Below, one piece after another: positions 61,316 to 64,000 of a DNA stretch of 64,000 bases. How positions within the stretch are numbered: the first letter of the stretch is position 1; each line of letters opens with the position of its first letter. The position numbers were made by a program, and so were the translations under genes. The notes under the pieces were generated by a model. It worked only from the letters and a program-made list of their open reading frames with translations. It had not been told where the DNA came from and did not search any database. Source of the stretch: Labilibaculum sp. (lineage in GTDB: Bacteria; Bacteroidota; Bacteroidia; Bacteroidales; Marinifilaceae). The stretch lies in the NCBI RefSeq assembly GCF_963664555.1, contig NZ_OY761461.1, forward strand, positions 2,046,001 through 2,110,000. Reading direction: 5' to 3'.

Positions 61316-62326
61316 TTGGGTATTCCAGATCTTAAAAGGATAAAGGAGCTTTTTAATACAGAAAAAATTGCTTCGAACAAAAAACTGCTCGTGTATGTTT
61401 TTTTTGTTGGGATTGCTACAATATTTTGGTTTTTAAATGCTCTGAATAAGGAATATACTACCGAGGTAAATTACCCGGTACGATACATTAACTTGCCCCA
61501 AAATAAGGTTCTTACCAATAAACTGCCCGGGCAATTTTCTTTAAAAGTGAATGCGAAGGGCTTCGATTTGATTCGTTATGAACTAAGTTCAGCTTTTCTT
61601 TCCAATCCATTCGATGTTGGCTTTTATACCGACAATCGACTAAAAAACAGTACTCTTCAAAGTTTGTCTCTTGCAACTTCGCAAATTATGAATCGATTTG
61701 AGAAAGATCTTTCTTCAAGTATTAAATTGATAAGTATTTCGCCTGATACAATTCGATTTGAGTTTTCTCCGATTGTAGAAAAGAAGGTTCCAATTAAAAG
61801 TAATGTGTCGAGTAGCTTTGAACAGCAATATATGTTGGATGGAGAAATTTCTCTGGAATATGACAGTATGGTTGTGAAAGGGCCTAATTCAATTTTGGAT
61901 AGTATTTATTTTGTAGAGACAGAGAAGCTCATTTTAACTAATCTGAATAAAACAGTTAAAAAGAACGTTAGTTTAAAACAGATTGAAGGTCTTGAGTTTG
62001 ATCAAAGGAAAATTGAAATCACGGTTCCTGTCGAACAATTTACGGAAGAGAAAGTTACTGTTCCTATCAAAGTGAATAATCTTCCTGATTCTTTATTGCT
62101 TAGGTTGTTTCCTGGAGATGTTACTGTGTCTTATTTTGTTGGATTTAAAAAGCATGATAAGGTTTCTGTTGATTTATTTGATGTGAGAGTGGATTATAAT
62201 CATACTTCAGATGAGGGAAGCAACAAGTTAAAGATACAGTTATTGCGCAGTCCAGGCTTTGTAACAAATGTTCGTTTTTATCCACAGGAAGTTACTTATT
62301 TGAAAGAGAAGAAATCATTCCAATAA
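61316..62326 (+). CDS. YbbR-domain (CdaR-like) protein
   Basis: 336 residues from a TTG at 61316 (GIPDLKRIKELFN); no ATG stands early enough to keep the membrane helix, so a non-ATG start is preferred. One N-terminal helix (LLVYVFFVGIATIFWFLNAL), then YbbR-like repeats. In Firmicutes CdaR controls a c-di-AMP cyclase; no cyclase is adjacent here. Position between yajC and coaE is conserved in the phylum. Confidence 0.85.
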   Translation: MGIPDLKRIKELFNTEKIASNKKLLVYVFFVGIATIFWFLNALNKEYTTEVNYPVRYINLPQNKVLTNKLPGQFSLKVNAKGFDLIRYELSSAFLSNPFDVGFYTDNRLKNSTLQSLSLATSQIMNRFEKDLSSSIKLISISPDTIRFEFSPIVEKKVPIKSNVSSSFEQQYMLDGEISLEYDSMVVKGPNSILDSIYFVETEKLILTNLNKTVKKNVSLKQIEGLEFDQRKIEITVPVEQFTEEKVTVPIKVNNLPDSLLLRLFPGDVTVSYFVGFKKHDKVSVDLFDVRVDYNHTSDEGSNKLKIQLLRSPGFVTNVRFYPQEVTYLKEKKSFQ

Positions 62327-62369
62327 AACAGTTGATCTTAAAAAAAAGAATTATAAAAATGTTTCAATA

Positions 62370-62963
62370 ATGTTAAAGATTGGCTTAACAGGAGGAATCG
62401 GATCTGGAAAATCAATTGTTGGAAGGGCATTTGAAATGATGGGAGTGCCTGTTTACATTGCTGATGTAGAGGCAAAAAAATTAATGATCTCAGATGCAGG
62501 GCTTCGAAGTTCATTGGTTTCACGTTTTGGGGATCAGATTTACGATTCCAATTTTAATTTGAACCGAAAATTACTTGCGGAAATTATATTTAATGATTCT
62601 GAAGCATTAAAAGATATTAATTCGATTGTTCATCCTGCTGTAAGAAACGATTTTATAAGATGGTGTGAACAATATTCTAAAAAGCCCTATGTAATACAAG
62701 AATCGGCTATCATTTTTGATAGTGGTTTATACAAGAGTTTTGATAAGATAATTACAGTTGCAGCAGAAGAGGAAATCAGGATTCAAAGAGTCATCCAACG
62801 AGATTTGATCAGTAGAGAGCTGATTATGGAGAGAATGAGAAGTCAGCTCCCGGAATCGATAAGAATTGAAAAAGCTGATTTTGTAATTTACAACAATACA
62901 GAGTTAATTCTTCCTCAGATTGATCGGATAGACAAACAAATAAGGTCTTTAGTCACGAAATAA
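62370..62963 (+). CDS. coaE: Dephospho-CoA kinase
   Basis: 197 residues. P-loop GLTGGIGSGKSIVG, AD-V-E in VYIADVEAKKLM, HPAVRNDFIRW and VIQESAIIFDSGLYKSFD. Last step of coenzyme A synthesis. Confidence 0.96.
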   Translation: MLKIGLTGGIGSGKSIVGRAFEMMGVPVYIADVEAKKLMISDAGLRSSLVSRFGDQIYDSNFNLNRKLLAEIIFNDSEALKDINSIVHPAVRNDFIRWCEQYSKKPYVIQESAIIFDSGLYKSFDKIITVAAEEEIRIQRVIQRDLISRELIMERMRSQLPESIRIEKADFVIYNNTELILPQIDRIDKQIRSLVTK

Positions 62964-63039
62964 ATTTTGTTAAACTTTGTTAATAGAATCGCTTTTTTAG
63001 AAGTGCGATTTCTAATTAAGTGATCTTTTGTTTTCTTTG

Positions 63040-63072
63040 TTTGAAGAAAACTAGGATTGTAAAATAATTTTG
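63040..63072 (+). promoter_or_regulatory. Promoter of the TerB/DnaJ gene
   Basis: TTTG (63040-63043), 21 nt, TAATTTTG (63065-63072), an exact -7 box, 9 nt before the ATG. Confidence 0.6.
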
Positions 63073-63081
63073 TACCAAAAA

Positions 63082-63801
63082 ATGGGAAAATACGGAAGAT
63101 GGATTGCTGGCGGATTGGGTTGGGCCTTTTTAGGACCGATTGGTGGAGTATTGGGATTTATGTTGGGATCGGCAATCGATACAGTTGAAATTGAGAAAGG
63201 TCATGTGAGAGGAGCTACAAGGCAAGGTGATTTTTTAATGAGCTTACTTATTTTGGTTGCTGCTGTAATGAAAGCAGATGGAAAAGTATTAAAGGTAGAA
63301 TTAGATTACGTAAAAGGATATTTAGTAAAAAGTTTTGGTGCTGGCAGAGCTGGTGAAGCAATTACCGTGCTCCGTGACATTCTAAAACAAAGTATACCGA
63401 TAGAAGAGGTTTGTCAGCAAATTCATCACAATCTTGATTATTCCTCCAGATTGCAGCTAATGCATTTCCTGTTCGGAATTGCTCGGGCTGATGGAACTGT
63501 TTCTGAATCAGAATTAAATATTATTGATAAAATATCTTACTATTTGGGTATTCAGCCGGGTGATTATAACTCAATTAAGTCTATGTTTTTTCAATCCACT
63601 GAATCAAGTTATAAGATACTCGATTTAACACGGGATGCTTCTGATGCCGAGGTTAAGAAGGCTTATCGAAAAATGGCAACTAAATACCATCCTGATAAAG
63701 TGAGTTACTTGGGTGAGGATGTGCAGGAGGCTGCAAAAGAGAAGTTTCAGAAGTTGAGTGAAGCATTTGAAAAGATCAAAAAAGAAAGAGGCTTTGCGTA
63801 A
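63082..63801 (+). CDS. TerB and DnaJ domain protein (DjlA-like)
   Basis: 239 residues from the ATG at 63082; a TTG at 63070 lies within the -7 box. A short Gly-rich hydrophobic start (WIAGGLGWAFLGPIGGVLGFMLG), a TerB-like domain (about 55-160, LMSLLILVAAVMKADGKVLKVELDYV), and a C-terminal J domain with the HPD motif (KMATKYHPDKVSYLG). Probable membrane-bound cochaperone of DnaK. Confidence 0.92.
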   Translation: MGKYGRWIAGGLGWAFLGPIGGVLGFMLGSAIDTVEIEKGHVRGATRQGDFLMSLLILVAAVMKADGKVLKVELDYVKGYLVKSFGAGRAGEAITVLRDILKQSIPIEEVCQQIHHNLDYSSRLQLMHFLFGIARADGTVSESELNIIDKISYYLGIQPGDYNSIKSMFFQSTESSYKILDLTRDASDAEVKKAYRKMATKYHPDKVSYLGEDVQEAAKEKFQKLSEAFEKIKKERGFA

Positions 63802-63860
63802 TCTGGATTAATTCTAAGGTGTTTTTTTGCAAAATTATTTTTTTTACTACAATTGAATTA

Positions 63861-63868
63861 TAAATTTG
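63861..63868 (+). promoter_or_regulatory. -7 box of the DUF5606 gene
   Basis: TAAATTTG, an exact TAnnTTTG, 26 nt before the ATG; no good -33 box. Confidence 0.45.
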
Positions 63869-63893
63869 TGCTTCCAAATATAAAAACGAAAAT

Positions 63894-64000
63894 ATGTTGA
63901 AAGGAATATTGGCCATTGCAGGACATTCAGGTCTTTTTAAAATGGTATCTAACTCAAAGAATGCTCTGATTGTTGAGTCTTTGATTGATAAAAAGCGTAT
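63894..64000 (+). CDS. DUF5606 protein (3' part outside window)
   Basis: 35 codons are visible: MLKGILAIAGHSGLFKM, then VSNSKNALIVESLIDKKR. This start is characteristic of DUF5606, a Bacteroidetes family of unknown function. The frame runs off the window. Confidence 0.85.
   Translation, partial: MLKGILAIAGHSGLFKMVSNSKNALIVESLIDKKR

Overview
The window looks like chromosomal DNA from a marine, anaerobic or facultatively anaerobic member of the Bacteroidetes (Bacteroidales/Marinilabiliales-like). The reasons are AT-rich coding, promoters of the Bacteroidetes type (TTTG about 19-20 nt before TAnnTTTG), hardly any Shine-Dalgarno sequences, families largely restricted to the phylum (DUF3276, DUF5606, DUF4105/Lnb, FeoB with its Cys-rich partner), and the typical nusB-DUF1573-yajC-YbbR-coaE run. 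The genus is an inference. No rRNA, tRNA or CRISPR array was found.

Layout. 1-5.0 kb: an FtsX/MacB-type ABC exporter (end of an operon cut by the window edge) with a candidate sigma-54 promoter, divergent from an NtrC-type regulator and its histidine kinase. 5.1-8.7 kb: small proteins (DUF3795, DUF2892, two SRPBCC proteins), then asnA, whose 300-nt leader appears to hold two consecutive transcription attenuators, each with an Asn-rich leader peptide and its own terminator. 8.7-13.2 kb: a cold-shock protein, then a hotdog thioesterase, menF, menD and menB. 13.2-21.5 kb: an accessory stretch between the two halves of the menaquinone pathway, with a DUF2971 gene, a membrane-anchored Mrr-type nuclease, a 41-bp tandem repeat, a DUF559 gene wrapped in palindromic repeats with a gene-less copy nearby, a GNAT enzyme and an orphan sensor kinase. 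21.6-24.7 kb: menA, menC, menE. 25.5-27.3 kb: a complete IS1182-type insertion sequence beside msrA.

28.0-36.3 kb is a sulfur-respiration block: mobA, a three-gene molybdopterin oxidoreductase of the polysulfide/thiosulfate reductase type (catalytic, FeS and NrfD subunits), two half-size YeeE/YedE sulfur transporters, a rhodanese-fold protein lacking the usual active-site Cys but ending in Gly-Gly-Cys, and a FadL-type porin. Menaquinol made by the men genes could feed this reductase. 36.4-46.6 kb is mainly housekeeping: an ATP-grasp protein, DinB-like and NRDE proteins, pckA, a XerD-type recombinase, aroQ, pyruvate kinase, an acyl-ACP thioesterase and a DUF4105 (Lnb-like) protein.

46.9-64 kb: a TPR histidine kinase, lolA, ftsK, carbamate kinase with ornithine carbamoyltransferase, a FeoA-FeoB fusion with its small partner, DUF3276, then nusB-DUF1573-yajC-YbbR-coaE, a TerB/DnaJ protein and the start of a DUF5606 gene. 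The most notable observation is the tandem Asn attenuator of asnA. Next are the DUF559 repeat-bounded element and the Cys-less rhodanese with a C-terminal GGC tail.
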